Shown: positions 41,497-50,459 of the stretch, piece by piece
How the letters are laid out: every line of letters begins with the position of its first letter
Numbering within the stretch: the stretch's first letter is position 1
NCBI GenBank assembly: GCA_040757355.1
Contig: JBFLWY010000016.1
Coordinates: forward strand, 1-60,463
Origin: DTYU01 sp040757355
Lineage (GTDB): Bacteria > Bacillota > Desulfotomaculia > Desulfotomaculales > Ammonificaceae
Length of the DNA stretch: 60,463 bases
Direction: 5' to 3'
The notes under the pieces: generated by a model
The model's input: the letters and a program-made list of their open reading frames with translations, nothing else
What the model was told of the DNA's origin: nothing
The model's database searches: none
Program-made: the position numbers and the translations under genes

Positions 41497-43290
41497 GTGT
41501 TTGCTTACCGCGGAAAAGTATTGCGGGTTAGTTTGGCTGAAAAGGCATCCAGGGTGGAGGACCTTGCTGCTGAAAAGGCCAAGAAGTACCTGGGCGGCAG
41601 AGGACTGGCAAGTAAGATCTTATTTGAAGAAATCAATCCGCAGGCAGAACCTCTCGGCCCCGAAAACAAAATCATTTTCGCAACCGGTCCCCTGACCGGA
41701 ACCCCGGCACCGACCGGCGGAAGGCACATGGTGGTAACCAAATCTCCCCTGACCGGCGCCATTGCCTGCTCGAACTCAGGGGGATACTGGGGTGCGGAAG
41801 TTAAATTTGCCGGGTACGACCTTATCATAGTAGAAGGAAAGGCAGCCGCGCCGGTATATGTGAAAATCGAGGATGACAAGGTCGAAATAAAAGATGCCTC
41901 TCACTTATGGGGGAAAACCGTCTCGGAAGTTACCAAGCTGCTTGAAAATGAGCTGCCAGGCTCGAAAGTGCTGGCTATCGGCCCCGCGGGCGAGAAGCTT
42001 TCCCGCATCGCCGCAGTAATCAACGATTACGACCGGGCGGCCGGCCGTTCCGGGGTAGGCGCAGTCATGGGGTCCAAGAACCTGAAGGCCGTTGTCGTTA
42101 AGGGCAGCAGCCGGCCCGAAGTGTTTGATTCCGAGCAGCTCAAGGAAGCGGTTAGCAACGCGACCAAGAAAATCACGGACCACCCCGTTACCGGGGCGGG
42201 ACTTCCCGCTTACGGTACAGCGGTTCTGGTGAACATAATCAACGAACACGGGATTTTTCCGGTTAAAAACTTTCAGGAGTCGTATTTCGATAAGGCGGAA
42301 GAAATAAGCGGCGAAACCTTGGCCGGAAAATACCTGGTAAAAAAAGAAGCGTGTTACCATTGCCCGATAGCCTGCGGGCGGTACGCCAAGACCGGCAAGG
42401 TGGAAGGCGGCGGACCGGAGTACGAAACCATCTGGGCACTCGGCGCGGACTGCGGGGTCTCTGATCTGGCGGCGGTGATCGAGGCCAACTTCTGGTGCAA
42501 CGAGCTGGGGCTGGACACCATCTCCGCCGGGGCCACCATAGCCACAGCGATGGAGCTTTACGAGAAAGGCTATATAAAGGACGAAGAATTAGACGGCCTT
42601 TCTTTGAGATTCGGCGATCCCGCCGCCATAGTGGAGTGGACCAAGAGAACGGGACTGCGGCAGGGGCTCGGGGACAAGCTGGCGGAAGGCTCGTACCGGT
42701 TGGCCGCCATGTACGGAGTTCCGGAACTGTCGATGTCGGTTAAGAAGCAGGAGCTCCCGGCATACGATCCCCGCGGGGTGCAGGGACACGGCCTGGAATA
42801 TGCCACTTCCAACCGGGGCGGCTGCCACGTCCGGGGATACATGATCTCTCCCGAGGTGCTGGGGCTTCCCGAAAAGTTAGACCGGTTCAGCGTCGAAGGT
42901 AAGGCGGCTTGGGTAAAGGCATTCCAGGACTTCACAGCGGTAATAGATTCCCTTGGCTTGTGCCTGTTTACTTCGTTTGCCCTCGGGGCGCAGGACTATG
43001 CCCGGTTATTAAATGCGGCAGCCGGGACGGATTACACCGCAGAGACCCTTTTGGCCGCCGGGGACCGGATCTGGAACGTGGAGAAACTGTTCAACCTGAA
43101 AGCAGGGATAGACGGCTCACAGGACACGCTCCCGCGCCGTTTGCTGGAAGAAGGGATTCCCGGCGGGCCCTCAAAGGGCAGTGTATCCCGGCTCCCCGAA
43201 ATGCTTCCCGAGTATTACAAAGTGAGAGGCTGGGACGAAAAAGGCATTCCAACCCCGGAGAAAATGAAAGAACTGGAACTGGACGTATAA
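41497..43290 (+). CDS. aor: Aldehyde:ferredoxin oxidoreductase (tungsten/molybdenum)
   Basis: 597 residues from GTG 41497 (GGAAAGGGG ahead), the length of the family; a longer frame to 41305 adds non-homologous residues. The N-terminal domain begins FAYRGKVLRVSL and contains the pterin-binding signatures GGRGLASKILFEE, GPLTGTPAPTGGRHM and DYDRAAGRSGVGAVMGSKNLKA. The [4Fe-4S] cluster ligands are CYHCPIACGR (C-x2-C-x3-C) plus the later Cys in DSLGLCLF. It oxidises aldehydes to acids with ferredoxin as acceptor, a common step in anaerobic Firmicutes for detoxification or for using amino-acid-derived aldehydes. Its own MoaD-like and ThiF-like genes follow. It sits downstream of the two-component genes, but a 206-bp gap separates them. 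Confidence 0.95.
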   Translation: MFAYRGKVLRVSLAEKASRVEDLAAEKAKKYLGGRGLASKILFEEINPQAEPLGPENKIIFATGPLTGTPAPTGGRHMVVTKSPLTGAIACSNSGGYWGAEVKFAGYDLIIVEGKAAAPVYVKIEDDKVEIKDASHLWGKTVSEVTKLLENELPGSKVLAIGPAGEKLSRIAAVINDYDRAAGRSGVGAVMGSKNLKAVVVKGSSRPEVFDSEQLKEAVSNATKKITDHPVTGAGLPAYGTAVLVNIINEHGIFPVKNFQESYFDKAEEISGETLAGKYLVKKEACYHCPIACGRYAKTGKVEGGGPEYETIWALGADCGVSDLAAVIEANFWCNELGLDTISAGATIATAMELYEKGYIKDEELDGLSLRFGDPAAIVEWTKRTGLRQGLGDKLAEGSYRLAAMYGVPELSMSVKKQELPAYDPRGVQGHGLEYATSNRGGCHVRGYMISPEVLGLPEKLDRFSVEGKAAWVKAFQDFTAVIDSLGLCLFTSFALGAQDYARLLNAAAGTDYTAETLLAAGDRIWNVEKLFNLKAGIDGSQDTLPRRLLEEGIPGGPSKGSVSRLPEMLPEYYKVRGWDEKGIPTPEKMKELELDV

Positions 43291-43386
43291 GAAGGCTGCG
43301 CAAGGGTTTGTCCAGGCGTTTCTATTTTAGCCTCCGGTCGGGCGCGGCGACCAGCCTGTCGGCAGACAGGTAAACGGCGCACTTTG

Positions 43387-43411
43387 GAAGTCAGATGCAG
43401 GATGTCAGAGG
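43387..43411. repeat. Dispersed repeat, copy 1
   Basis: gaagtcagatgcaggatgtc followed by agagg; related copies lie at 52894-52926 and 56640-56671. Here the copy is followed by a palindrome-rich stretch (gaggtcgacctc and the near-repeat gacttccggcttccgacctctg). Confidence 0.7.
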
Positions 43412-43459
43412 TCGACCTCCGACTTCCGGCTTCCGACCTCTGAATTAGGTGTTCGGTTT

Positions 43460-43684
43460 ATGCACGTGAAGCTAAAACTGTTTGCCTCCTTAAGGAACGG
43501 CAGGTTCAAAGAAAAAACGCTGGACATCAAGGAAGGCTCCACTCTTATTGAGCTGCTCCAACAGCTCGGCATCGAAAAAGAAGCGGTCGCCATTCTGCTC
43601 GTAAACGGCCGGGACGGGGAATTCCGCCAGGAGTTAAAAGAAGGCGACGTGGTTTCCGTATTTCCTCCCTTGGGAGGGGGTTAA
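43460..43684 (+). CDS. MoaD/ThiS-like sulfur carrier
   Basis: 74 residues with the ubiquitin-like beta-grasp fold (VKLKLFASLRNG, LLQQLGI, LLVNGRDG, VSVFPPLGGG) ending in the Gly-Gly needed for C-terminal adenylation and thiocarboxylation. Such proteins often follow aor genes and supply dithiolene sulfur for the metal-pterin. It directly precedes a ThiF/MoeB-like activating enzyme with only one base between, so the pair is coupled. Confidence 0.9.
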   Translation: MHVKLKLFASLRNGRFKEKTLDIKEGSTLIELLQQLGIEKEAVAILLVNGRDGEFRQELKEGDVVSVFPPLGGG

Positions 43685-43685
43685 A

Positions 43686-44363
43686 TTGCCAGGTCACCTC
43701 AGAAATATAGGAACACTGACTCCAGACGAGCAGAAGAAAATTCAAAAGGCAAAGGTTTGTATCGTCGGATGCGGCGGCCTGGGCGGATACGTTGTGGAGA
43801 TGCTTGCAAGGCTGGGAGTGGGCTGTTTAACGGTGGTGGACGGTGATTCCTTTGAGGAATCTAATCTTAACCGCCAGATTTTAGCCGATACTGCTTCTTT
43901 AGGAAGAAACAAGGCGATCACGGCTCAGGAGCGGGTAAGATTGATAAACCCCGGGGTGAAAGTTAACGCATTCAGCCGGTACTTATCAAGAGACAACTCC
44001 CGGGAAATCTTAGCCGGTCATGATCTGGTTATTGACGCGCTGGACGATATTGATACGCGGTTCCTGCTACAGGAGACAGCAGAAGAGCTGAACACGGTGG
44101 TGGTGCATGCGGCGGTTGAAAGCTGGTACGGTCAGGTATGTACGATATTTCCGGGAGACAGATCCCTGGATCGTATTTACCCTAACCAGAGGAGCCTGAA
44201 AAAGAATTACACCAATAATTCCTTTACCCCGGCATTAGTTGCTGCAATTCAGGTCGGTGAGGCATTAAAGGTTCTTATAGGAAGAGGAAACATATTAAGG
44301 AAAAGAGTCTTGTATGTAGACCTATTGGAACAAGAGTACCACTTTATAGAATTGGAAACTTAG
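43686..44363 (+). CDS. ThiF/MoeB-family adenylyltransferase for the AOR sulfur carrier
   Basis: 225 residues. Rossmann start VCIVGCGGLGGYVVEML, NLNRQIL (Arg finger) and DLVIDALDDIDTRFLL are those of the E1-like MoeB/ThiF/HesA family, which activates the C-terminal Gly of MoaD or ThiS with ATP. The zinc CxxC pairs of MoeB are absent, so it is a short, AOR-associated type. TTG start one base after the carrier gene stop. Confidence 0.9.
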   Translation: MPGHLRNIGTLTPDEQKKIQKAKVCIVGCGGLGGYVVEMLARLGVGCLTVVDGDSFEESNLNRQILADTASLGRNKAITAQERVRLINPGVKVNAFSRYLSRDNSREILAGHDLVIDALDDIDTRFLLQETAEELNTVVVHAAVESWYGQVCTIFPGDRSLDRIYPNQRSLKKNYTNNSFTPALVAAIQVGEALKVLIGRGNILRKRVLYVDLLEQEYHFIELET

Positions 44364-44571
44364 GAAACCTCATTCGAATTTCGGAACGGGAAACTTAGGG
44401 ACGGTTCTTAGAAGGAGTGTAAATCATTTTGTCAAAATGGGTATTCCCACAGTAACAAACCAATGCGTCCAAACCCGCTGGCTCCTTGGGAGTAACGTTT
44501 TAATGCAATTGCTACTTTCCAAGTTGAATTGAGTGCTGGGTTCTATTCTTAAAATGAAAATTCCTATGCGC
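44364..44571. other. 208-bp convergent intergenic region
   Basis: No gene. Contains aacttagggacggttctta near 44388-44406, a phrase that I associate with scattered intergenic repeats in Firmicutes, and no clear terminator. Confidence 0.4.
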
Positions 44572-45747
44572 TTATAATACCTGAAAAACCCCGCATTTCA
44601 GGTAGTAGGTCTCTGGCGCCGAGAGAAGCATCGGGTGGTCGCGCGACTGGCGGCGGAGTTCGATCAGGCGCAGGGTGCGCCGGCTATCGCAGGCGGCTGC
44701 GCCAACCACCTCGAGGAAGAGGCCCTCAGAAAGATGATAGGAGCAGGAGCAGGTAACCAGGTAACCGCCTGCTCGAAGGAGTTTCATTGCCCGCAGGTTA
44801 ATTTCTTTGTAGCCCCGGATCGCCCCCGGCAGGGCCTCCTTGGATTTGGTGAAGGACGGCGGGTCTAAAACCACAAGATCGAAATGCGCCCCGGCGTCGG
44901 TCAGGCGTCGTAGTTCATCGAAGCAATTCGCTTCGCGGAAGGTGCACCTTTCAGACACACCGTTAAGGGCAGCGTTCTCCTGAGCCAGCCCCAATGCTGC
45001 TCCCGAGGCGTCGACCGCCAGCACGGAGGCGGCGCCCCCGCGGGCGGCACTGACGGCAAATCCGCCGGTGTAACAGAAGCAGTCGAGCACACTCGCCCCG
45101 GAAGCAAGCGCCGCCACCGCCCGGCGGTTTTCCCGCTGGTCGAGAAAAAAACCGGTCTTCTGGCCGGTATGGAGGTCTACACGGAAACGCACCCCGTTCT
45201 CCTCGATCTCAACAAACTGCGGTACTTCCCCGTAAAGCAGCCCTCCAAAAGGTTCCAGCCCCTCACGCTCTCGAACACTCACATCGCTGCGCTCGTAGAT
45301 ACCCCGGGGAGTAAAGAGCTCAACCAGGAGTTCCACCACAAGTTCCTTGAACCGCTCCATCCCCAGGGTCAGGAACTGCACCACCAGGTAGTCGCCGTAT
45401 CGGTCCACGATCAGTGCGGGCAGGAAATCCGCCTCCGCGTTGACCAAGCGGTAGGCGGTCGTATTCCTGACCACCTTCGCCCGGTAAGCCCCCGCTGTTT
45501 CTAGCCGCCGGCGGAAGAATTCCCGGCCGACGGCTTCGTCCCGCCGCCGGGTCAAAAGCCGGATGAAGATCTGCGAGGCCGGGTTGGCGTAGCCGCGGGC
45601 GATGAAACGACCGCGTGCGTCCTCAATCTCAACAACGTCTCCCGGCTCAAAACCACCCTGTACATCCCTGACCTCAGTACGGTAGACCCACGGATGCCCA
45701 GACAGCACCCTTTTTTCTTCACCGGGTAACAGTATCACTTTAGCCAC
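44572..45747 (-). CDS. rlmI: Class I SAM-dependent rRNA methyltransferase, RlmI-like
   Basis: 391 residues from GTG 45747 (GAGGAG ahead). An N-terminal PUA domain (about 1-75; GEEKRVLSGHPWVYRTEV) and a linker strand region lead to a Rossmann methyltransferase with TGFFLDQRENRRAV, SVLDCFCYTGGFAVSAA (SAM loop) and VVLDPPSFTKSKE (DPPSF catalytic motif). The family (RlmI/YccW) methylates a cytosine of 23S rRNA; the exact target here is inferred. Convergent with the ThiF gene; divergent from the small helical protein gene. Confidence 0.92.
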   Translation of the reverse strand: MAKVILLPGEEKRVLSGHPWVYRTEVRDVQGGFEPGDVVEIEDARGRFIARGYANPASQIFIRLLTRRRDEAVGREFFRRRLETAGAYRAKVVRNTTAYRLVNAEADFLPALIVDRYGDYLVVQFLTLGMERFKELVVELLVELFTPRGIYERSDVSVREREGLEPFGGLLYGEVPQFVEIEENGVRFRVDLHTGQKTGFFLDQRENRRAVAALASGASVLDCFCYTGGFAVSAARGGAASVLAVDASGAALGLAQENAALNGVSERCTFREANCFDELRRLTDAGAHFDLVVLDPPSFTKSKEALPGAIRGYKEINLRAMKLLRAGGYLVTCSCSYHLSEGLFLEVVGAAACDSRRTLRLIELRRQSRDHPMLLSAPETYYLKCGVFQVL

Positions 45748-45818
45748 AAAAATCTCCTCGCAAGATAATATTCTACTCTGCCGCAACACAAACTAAGCCG
45801 TGGAGGAGGAGATAGCCG

Positions 45819-46052
45819 ATGAGCTGTTCGGCCATGCGCCACAAATTCGAAATGGAAAAGGAACGCGGGCTGACGTTTGAACGGGCCCTCGATTTTTTCA
45901 ACGATGTGGAGGGCTCGGTTTCCGCCCACCGGGTGGAACTGGAAGAATTGCGCCGCAAAAATGCGTCACCGGAGGAAATTCGGCATCTCGAAAACCACAT
46001 TTCCGACGGCGAACGCCTGTTGGGCGAGATCAGACAACTCAGGTTACACTAA
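45819..46052 (+). CDS. Small helical protein, unknown
   Basis: 77 residues, charged and almost wholly helical (FERALDFFNDVEGSVSAHRVELEELRRK, read as two helices). ATG with GGAGGAGGAG ten bases ahead, a strong site that supports real expression. No family recognised. It stands between divergent and convergent neighbours and is followed by a perfect palindrome. Confidence 0.6.
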   Translation: MSCSAMRHKFEMEKERGLTFERALDFFNDVEGSVSAHRVELEELRRKNASPEEIRHLENHISDGERLLGEIRQLRLH

Positions 46053-46066
46053 ACCTAAATGGCTAT

Positions 46067-46094
46067 GGCTACTTTTGCGTACGCAAAAGTAGCC
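46067..46094. repeat. Perfect 28-bp palindrome
   Basis: ggctacttttgcgt followed by acgcaaaagtagcc, with no loop bases and no T-tract beyond the arms. It lies between convergent genes, where it may act as a bidirectional terminator or be a remnant of a short palindromic repeat. Confidence 0.9.
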
Positions 46095-46172
46095 AGTCCC
46101 CACAAAAAGCAACCTGCCCGTTTTTGTTTCTTTTGCCCCGCCAACGACTAACGACTGACGACCAACGGCCAT

Positions 46173-47492
46173 TTACAGCAGGCTGCGCTCTTTCGGTTTG
46201 CCCACCAGCCGCAGCGCGCCCCGGCGCGCCTTGTCCATAACCGTTTCGGTATCCACCGTCCGCAGCCATCCCGCTTCCACCAGGACGTTGCCGTCAACGA
46301 TCACGGTGTCAACGTCTGCCGCCTGTGCCGCGTAGACTACATGCGCCACAACGTCATGCGGCGGGTAGAGGTGCGGCTTTCGCAAGTTTAACAGAATTAT
46401 ATCCGCACGCTTTCCCGGCTCGAGCGTGCCCACTTTTTCTCCCAGTCCGAGCGCCCGCGCGCCGCCGATGGTAGCCATTTCAAGCGCGGCATATGCATGT
46501 AAGGCTTCCGGGTCGCTGTTAGCCACCTTCTGTAAAAGTGCCGCCGAACGCATCTCCTCAAGCATGTCGAGGTTGTTGTTGCTGGCAGCCCCGTCCGTTC
46601 CCAGGCCGACGGTGACCCCTGCCTCAAGAAGCCTGGTTACGGGAGCGATCCCGCTGGCCAGTTTCATATTGCTTTCGGGACTGTGCGCCACCGCTGTTCC
46701 TTTTTTCGCCAAAATCTCTATATCCTCTGCCGAAAGGTGCACGCAGTGGGCGGCGAGAACGGGAAGGTCCAAGAGCCCTGTCCCGGCAAGCAGGGAGACC
46801 GGGGAACAGCCGTATTGCTTTTGAATGTCTTCAACCTCCTGGCGCGTTTCGGCCAGGTGAATGTGCACACCGACGCCGAGTTCTTCGGCTAATTTGATCA
46901 CCTTTTTCAGGTACTCCGGCGGGCAGGTGTAAGGGGCGTGCGGTCCGAGCATGCACGTTATCCGGCCGCCGGCTTTCCCGTGCCACTCACGGATGAACTC
47001 CCGGCTCTCGGCAAGCGCCGCTTGACCGTTCGGAGCAATGCCGATAAGCCCCCGCGAAAGGGAAGCCCGGATCCCGCACTCCTGAACCGCTGCCGCCGCC
47101 CTATCCATAAAAAAGTACATGTCGGCGAAGGTGGTGGTGCCGCCGAGCAGCATCTCCGCGCAGGCGAGGAGCGTGCCCCAGTAAACGTCCTCACCGCTCA
47201 GTTTGACTTCAAGCGGCCAGATGGATTCTTCCAGCCACTTCATCAGCGGAAGGTCGTCGGCGTAGCTCCGGAACAAGGTCATCGCAGCGTGGGTGTGCGC
47301 GTTGACGAACCCGGGGAGCGCAACCATATCCGGTCCCCCATACACTTCAGCGTCGTCAAAGCCGTCCGGTATCCCGCTGGAAGGTCCGACGTATACGATT
47401 TCACCGTCCCGCACCGCTACTGCCCCGTCCCGGATTACATTGTTTGCACCGGTGACCGGAATGATGGTGACACCCTTAATCAGGATCTTCAC
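46173..47492 (-). CDS. mtaD: 5-methylthioadenosine / S-adenosylhomocysteine deaminase
   Basis: 439 residues. Amidohydrolase fold with the metal and substrate motifs of the MtaD/SsnA group: PGFVNAHTHAAMTLFR, GPHAPYTCPP, VHIHLAETRQE, AAHCVHLSAED and LGTDGAASNNNLDM. It converts MTA or SAH (and often 5'-deoxyadenosine) to the inosine form with release of ammonia. GTG start behind AGGAGG and overlapping the aldolase stop by 4 bases. Being last in the operon with ahcY, mtnA and mtnP, it fits recycling of nucleosides left by SAM-dependent reactions. Confidence 0.95.
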   Translation of the reverse strand: MKILIKGVTIIPVTGANNVIRDGAVAVRDGEIVYVGPSSGIPDGFDDAEVYGGPDMVALPGFVNAHTHAAMTLFRSYADDLPLMKWLEESIWPLEVKLSGEDVYWGTLLACAEMLLGGTTTFADMYFFMDRAAAAVQECGIRASLSRGLIGIAPNGQAALAESREFIREWHGKAGGRITCMLGPHAPYTCPPEYLKKVIKLAEELGVGVHIHLAETRQEVEDIQKQYGCSPVSLLAGTGLLDLPVLAAHCVHLSAEDIEILAKKGTAVAHSPESNMKLASGIAPVTRLLEAGVTVGLGTDGAASNNNLDMLEEMRSAALLQKVANSDPEALHAYAALEMATIGGARALGLGEKVGTLEPGKRADIILLNLRKPHLYPPHDVVAHVVYAAQAADVDTVIVDGNVLVEAGWLRTVDTETVMDKARRGALRLVGKPKERSLL

Positions 47493-48163
47493 TTTCGCCC
47501 TCCTCCACCCTTATTTTGCCCGTAAAACGTTAAATAGTCCCGGCGCAAGTCAGCGACCTCTTTTTCGCTCAATACCGCCGGCGTTCCGGCAAGACCTGCC
47601 CATAAATAGACCTGCGCAGCCTTTTCAACTATCTGGCATACAACAAAAGCTTCATCAAGGCTGCCGCCGACCCCAACCACCCCGTGGTTGCAGAGAAGTA
47701 CGGCGTTCCCCTGCCCAAGCGCCGAAACGACGTTCCTCGCCAGTTGGCGCGACCCTGGAGGGGCGTATTCCGCCACCGGGACCTGCCCGCCGACGATCTG
47801 TGCTACATCCTCCACCACCGGGGGGATCGGCTGGCGCGCAACCGCCATCGCACTGGCAAACACGCTGTGCGTATGCATGACCGCCTGTACGTCGGGACGT
47901 GCACGGTAAATGGCCAAATGCAGTTCCAACTCTGTAGAAGGCCGTCGTTCTCCCTCCACAATTTCACCGTCCAGGTTCACCACCACGATGTCCTGCGGTT
48001 GCAAGGAATCGTAAGCCATCCCGCTTGGGGTGATAACGACAAGATCCTCGCGGGAAACCCTACAGGATACGTTTCCCCAGGTCCCCACTACAAGCCCTGC
48101 CTGCGCCATCTTTATTCCCGACCGTGCCACCCGCTCGCGCGCCTTTTCTGCCAGCAGGTTCAT
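47489..48163 (-). CDS. Class II aldolase, probable 5-methylthioribulose-1-phosphate / 5-deoxyribulose-1-phosphate aldolase
   Basis: 224 residues. Class II aldolase/adducin fold with GTWGNVSCRV, ITPSGMAYDSL, Glu in STELELHLAIY, the zinc ligands MHTHS and the third His in CNHGVVGVG. By context, between ahcY and mtaD and near mtnA and mtnP, the substrate is likely methylthioribulose-1-phosphate or its deoxy analogue, giving dihydroxyacetone phosphate and methylthioacetaldehyde or acetaldehyde (the DHAP shunt). The MtnB dehydratase of the classical route has the same fold, so the sequence alone does not separate them. But no mtnC, mtnD or mtnK is in the window, and the length and motifs resemble the FucA-type. 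ATG directly after the ahcY stop. Confidence 0.85.
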   Translation of the reverse strand: MNLLAEKARERVARSGIKMAQAGLVVGTWGNVSCRVSREDLVVITPSGMAYDSLQPQDIVVVNLDGEIVEGERRPSTELELHLAIYRARPDVQAVMHTHSVFASAMAVARQPIPPVVEDVAQIVGGQVPVAEYAPPGSRQLARNVVSALGQGNAVLLCNHGVVGVGGSLDEAFVVCQIVEKAAQVYLWAGLAGTPAVLSEKEVADLRRDYLTFYGQNKGGGGRK

Positions 48164-49420
48164 CTATTCCTCTCCTTCCGCGGAACGAAGGTACGCCTCT
48201 TGTTCCGGCCGCAGCCGGTCTATTTCGATGCCAAGCGAACTCAACTTCAATTCCGCCACACGGTTGTCAACCGTCTCGGGCACGGGGTAAACGCGGCGTT
48301 CGAGGTTCCGGCCCTCGCTTAGGATATACCGTGCCGACAACGCTTGCAGCGCAAAGGAAAGATCCATGATCTCGGCGGGATGACCATCCCCGGCTGCCAG
48401 GTTGACAAGGCGGCCTTCCGCCAGCAAGTAAAGCCTCCGCCCGTCCGGAAGCTTAAACTCCTCGATATTCGCCCGCGCCGCCCGGCGGGATTCCGCTACC
48501 AGAGCGAGGTCGGGCAGTGATATCTCAACGTTGAAGTGTCCGGCGTTCGCCAGCAGCGCGCCGTCCTTCATCCGCCTGAAATGCTCCGCACGAAGCACGT
48601 CTTTGCACCCGGTAGTCGTGATAAAAATATCTCCCCTCTCCGCCGCGGTCAGCGAGTGCGTCACCTCGAAGCCGTCCATAATCGCCTCAATCGCTTTTAC
48701 CGGATCCACCTCGCAGACAATAACCTTTGCTCCCAGCCCTTTTGCCCGGAGGCTCACCCCTTTACCGCACCAGCCGTAGCCGAAAACCACCACGGTTTTG
48801 CCGGCAACCAGCAGGTTGGTAGTCCGCATGATCCCCGCCCAAACCGATTCTCCGGTGCCGTAACGGTTATCGAAGAGATACTTCGTACGGGCGTTGTTTA
48901 CGGCCAGCATCGGGAAAAGCAGCCGCCTCTCCCGCTCAAGGGCATACAGCCGCAGCACGCCGGTGGTCGTTTCCTCACAACCGCCGATGACCCCCGCGCT
49001 TATTTCCTTCAGATCGGTATGCAGGAGGTGTACCAGATCGCCGCCGTCATCAATTACAATATGGGGGCGTGTCTTCAGCGTCTGCATAAGGTGCTCCCAG
49101 TACTCTTCGGGTGTCGGATTGTACCAAGCAAACACCCGTACCCCCGCGGCAGCAAGGGCGGCAGCGATCTCGTCTTTGGTGGAAAGCGGGTTAGAGCCGG
49201 TCACGGCCATATCAGCACCGGCCGCCTGAAGCACCAGCGCCAGGTAAGCCGTTTTGGCTTCAAGGTGGATGCTCAATGCGATCCTTATGCCCCTTAAGGG
49301 CTGATCCCGCAAAAACTCCTCCCGGATGGCGTTTAGAACCGGCATGTGCGCCGCTGCCCATTCAATCTTTTGCTGTCCCTCCGGCGCCAGGTCCGGGTTA
49401 CGAATAAGACTTTGAACCAA
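48164..49420 (-). CDS. ahcY: Adenosyl(inosyl)homocysteinase
   Basis: 418 residues. NAD-binding GYGWCGKGVSLRAKGLGA, SIHLEAKTAYL, DDGGDLVHLLH, GGCEETTTGVLRL, DNRYGTGES and NAGHFNVEI are all SAH hydrolase marks. It splits SAH into homocysteine and adenosine. The C-terminus lacks the K-x-x-HYRY tail of the eukaryotic/proteobacterial enzymes and the motif is HFN rather than HFD, both features of the Thermotoga/archaeal type. Some members of that type prefer S-inosylhomocysteine, so the MtaD next door may act first. TTG start with AGGAGG eight bases upstream. Confidence 0.94.
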   Translation of the reverse strand: MVQSLIRNPDLAPEGQQKIEWAAAHMPVLNAIREEFLRDQPLRGIRIALSIHLEAKTAYLALVLQAAGADMAVTGSNPLSTKDEIAAALAAAGVRVFAWYNPTPEEYWEHLMQTLKTRPHIVIDDGGDLVHLLHTDLKEISAGVIGGCEETTTGVLRLYALERERRLLFPMLAVNNARTKYLFDNRYGTGESVWAGIMRTTNLLVAGKTVVVFGYGWCGKGVSLRAKGLGAKVIVCEVDPVKAIEAIMDGFEVTHSLTAAERGDIFITTTGCKDVLRAEHFRRMKDGALLANAGHFNVEISLPDLALVAESRRAARANIEEFKLPDGRRLYLLAEGRLVNLAAGDGHPAEIMDLSFALQALSARYILSEGRNLERRVYPVPETVDNRVAELKLSSLGIEIDRLRPEQEAYLRSAEGEE

Positions 49421-49441
49421 GAAGAAGACCTCCTCTAAAAG

Positions 49442-50458
49442 CTAAGCCCCAAAGCGATATGGCGGATAAAATACTCCCTTCTCGGTGATTATCGCTGTTA
49501 CCAAAGTGTTCGGCGTAACGTCGAACGCGGGATTCCAGGCGGCCGTCCCCAACGGGGCCGTTGGGACCCCTGCAAACGAGGTCACCTCTGCTGCATCCCG
49601 TTCCTCAATGGGAATGCCCGCTCCATCGGGTGTATCCAGGTCTATGGTGGAGAAAGGAGCCGCTACGTAAAAGGGCACCCCGTGGTGCTTAGCCAGCACC
49701 GCCAGGGAGTAAGTGCCGATTTTGTTTGCCACGTCGCCGTTTGCAGCAATCCTGTCCGCGCCGACAATCACTGCATCAATACCCTTTTTAGCCATAAGAT
49801 ACCCGGCCATTGAATCGGTAATCAGCGTTACCGGAATCCTTTCCTGCCTGAGCTCAAAAACAGTGAGCCGCGCACCCTGGAGAAGCGGCCGCGTCTCATC
49901 GGCGTAAATCATCTCGATCTTCCCCGCCGCGTGCGCCGCCCGGATTACACCGAGTGCAGTCCCGTAGCCGCAGGTAGCCAGGGCCCCGGCGTTGCAGTGG
50001 GTCAGCACCCGCGCCTTCCTCGGCAGAAGCGCGGCGCCGTAAGCGCCCATTGCCCGGTTGCCGGCCACGTCCGCCGCAAAGATCTCATTTGCCTCATGAA
50101 GCAACCCTTCTATCACCTTATCCGGCGGTTCCCCTGCCATCCCTTCCGCAACCTTCAACTGGCGTGCCACTGCCCATCGAAGGTTTACCGCCGTAGGGCG
50201 GGCTTGACTGATCTCGGTTGCAGCACCTTCTAACCGCTCCAGAAAACCCTCTTCTCCATTACGCGCTGCTTCGAGCGCCGCAAGCACCACCGCATAAGCG
50301 GCGGCCGCCCCGATCGCGGGCGCCCCGCGTACCGCCAAACGGCGGATCGCCTGGATAACCTCCCGGTAGTCCGTTAACGTGATATAACCTATATTATGCG
50401 GGAGGAGTGTCTGGTCGAGAAGTTCCAGCACACCGTTTTCCCAACGCAAGGTTTCCAT
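49442..50458 (-). CDS. mtnA: Methylthioribose-1-phosphate isomerase
   Basis: 338 residues from ATG 50458 (GGAG eight bases ahead; METLRWENGVLELLDQTLLP). Motifs RRLAVRGAPAIG, RPTAVNLRWA, THCNAGALATCGYGTALG, ADETRPLLQGARLT, TLITDSMAGYLM, VIVGADRIAANGDVANKIGTY are those of MtnA, including the active-site Cys (THCNAG) and Asp (GADRI). It isomerises the ring sugar phosphate from MtnP to a ribulose form for the aldolase. The start follows the mtnP stop directly (TGATATG). Confidence 0.96.
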   Translation of the reverse strand: METLRWENGVLELLDQTLLPHNIGYITLTDYREVIQAIRRLAVRGAPAIGAAAAYAVVLAALEAARNGEEGFLERLEGAATEISQARPTAVNLRWAVARQLKVAEGMAGEPPDKVIEGLLHEANEIFAADVAGNRAMGAYGAALLPRKARVLTHCNAGALATCGYGTALGVIRAAHAAGKIEMIYADETRPLLQGARLTVFELRQERIPVTLITDSMAGYLMAKKGIDAVIVGADRIAANGDVANKIGTYSLAVLAKHHGVPFYVAAPFSTIDLDTPDGAGIPIEERDAAEVTSFAGVPTAPLGTAAWNPAFDVTPNTLVTAIITEKGVFYPPYRFGA

Positions 50459-50459
50459 A

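Noticed and set aside
46053..46172. tRNA or small RNA at the palindrome
   Set aside because: The fold is a plain two-fold palindrome with no cloverleaf or CCA features.
48536..49297. 253-codon plus-strand frame
   Set aside because: Antisense shadow of ahcY.
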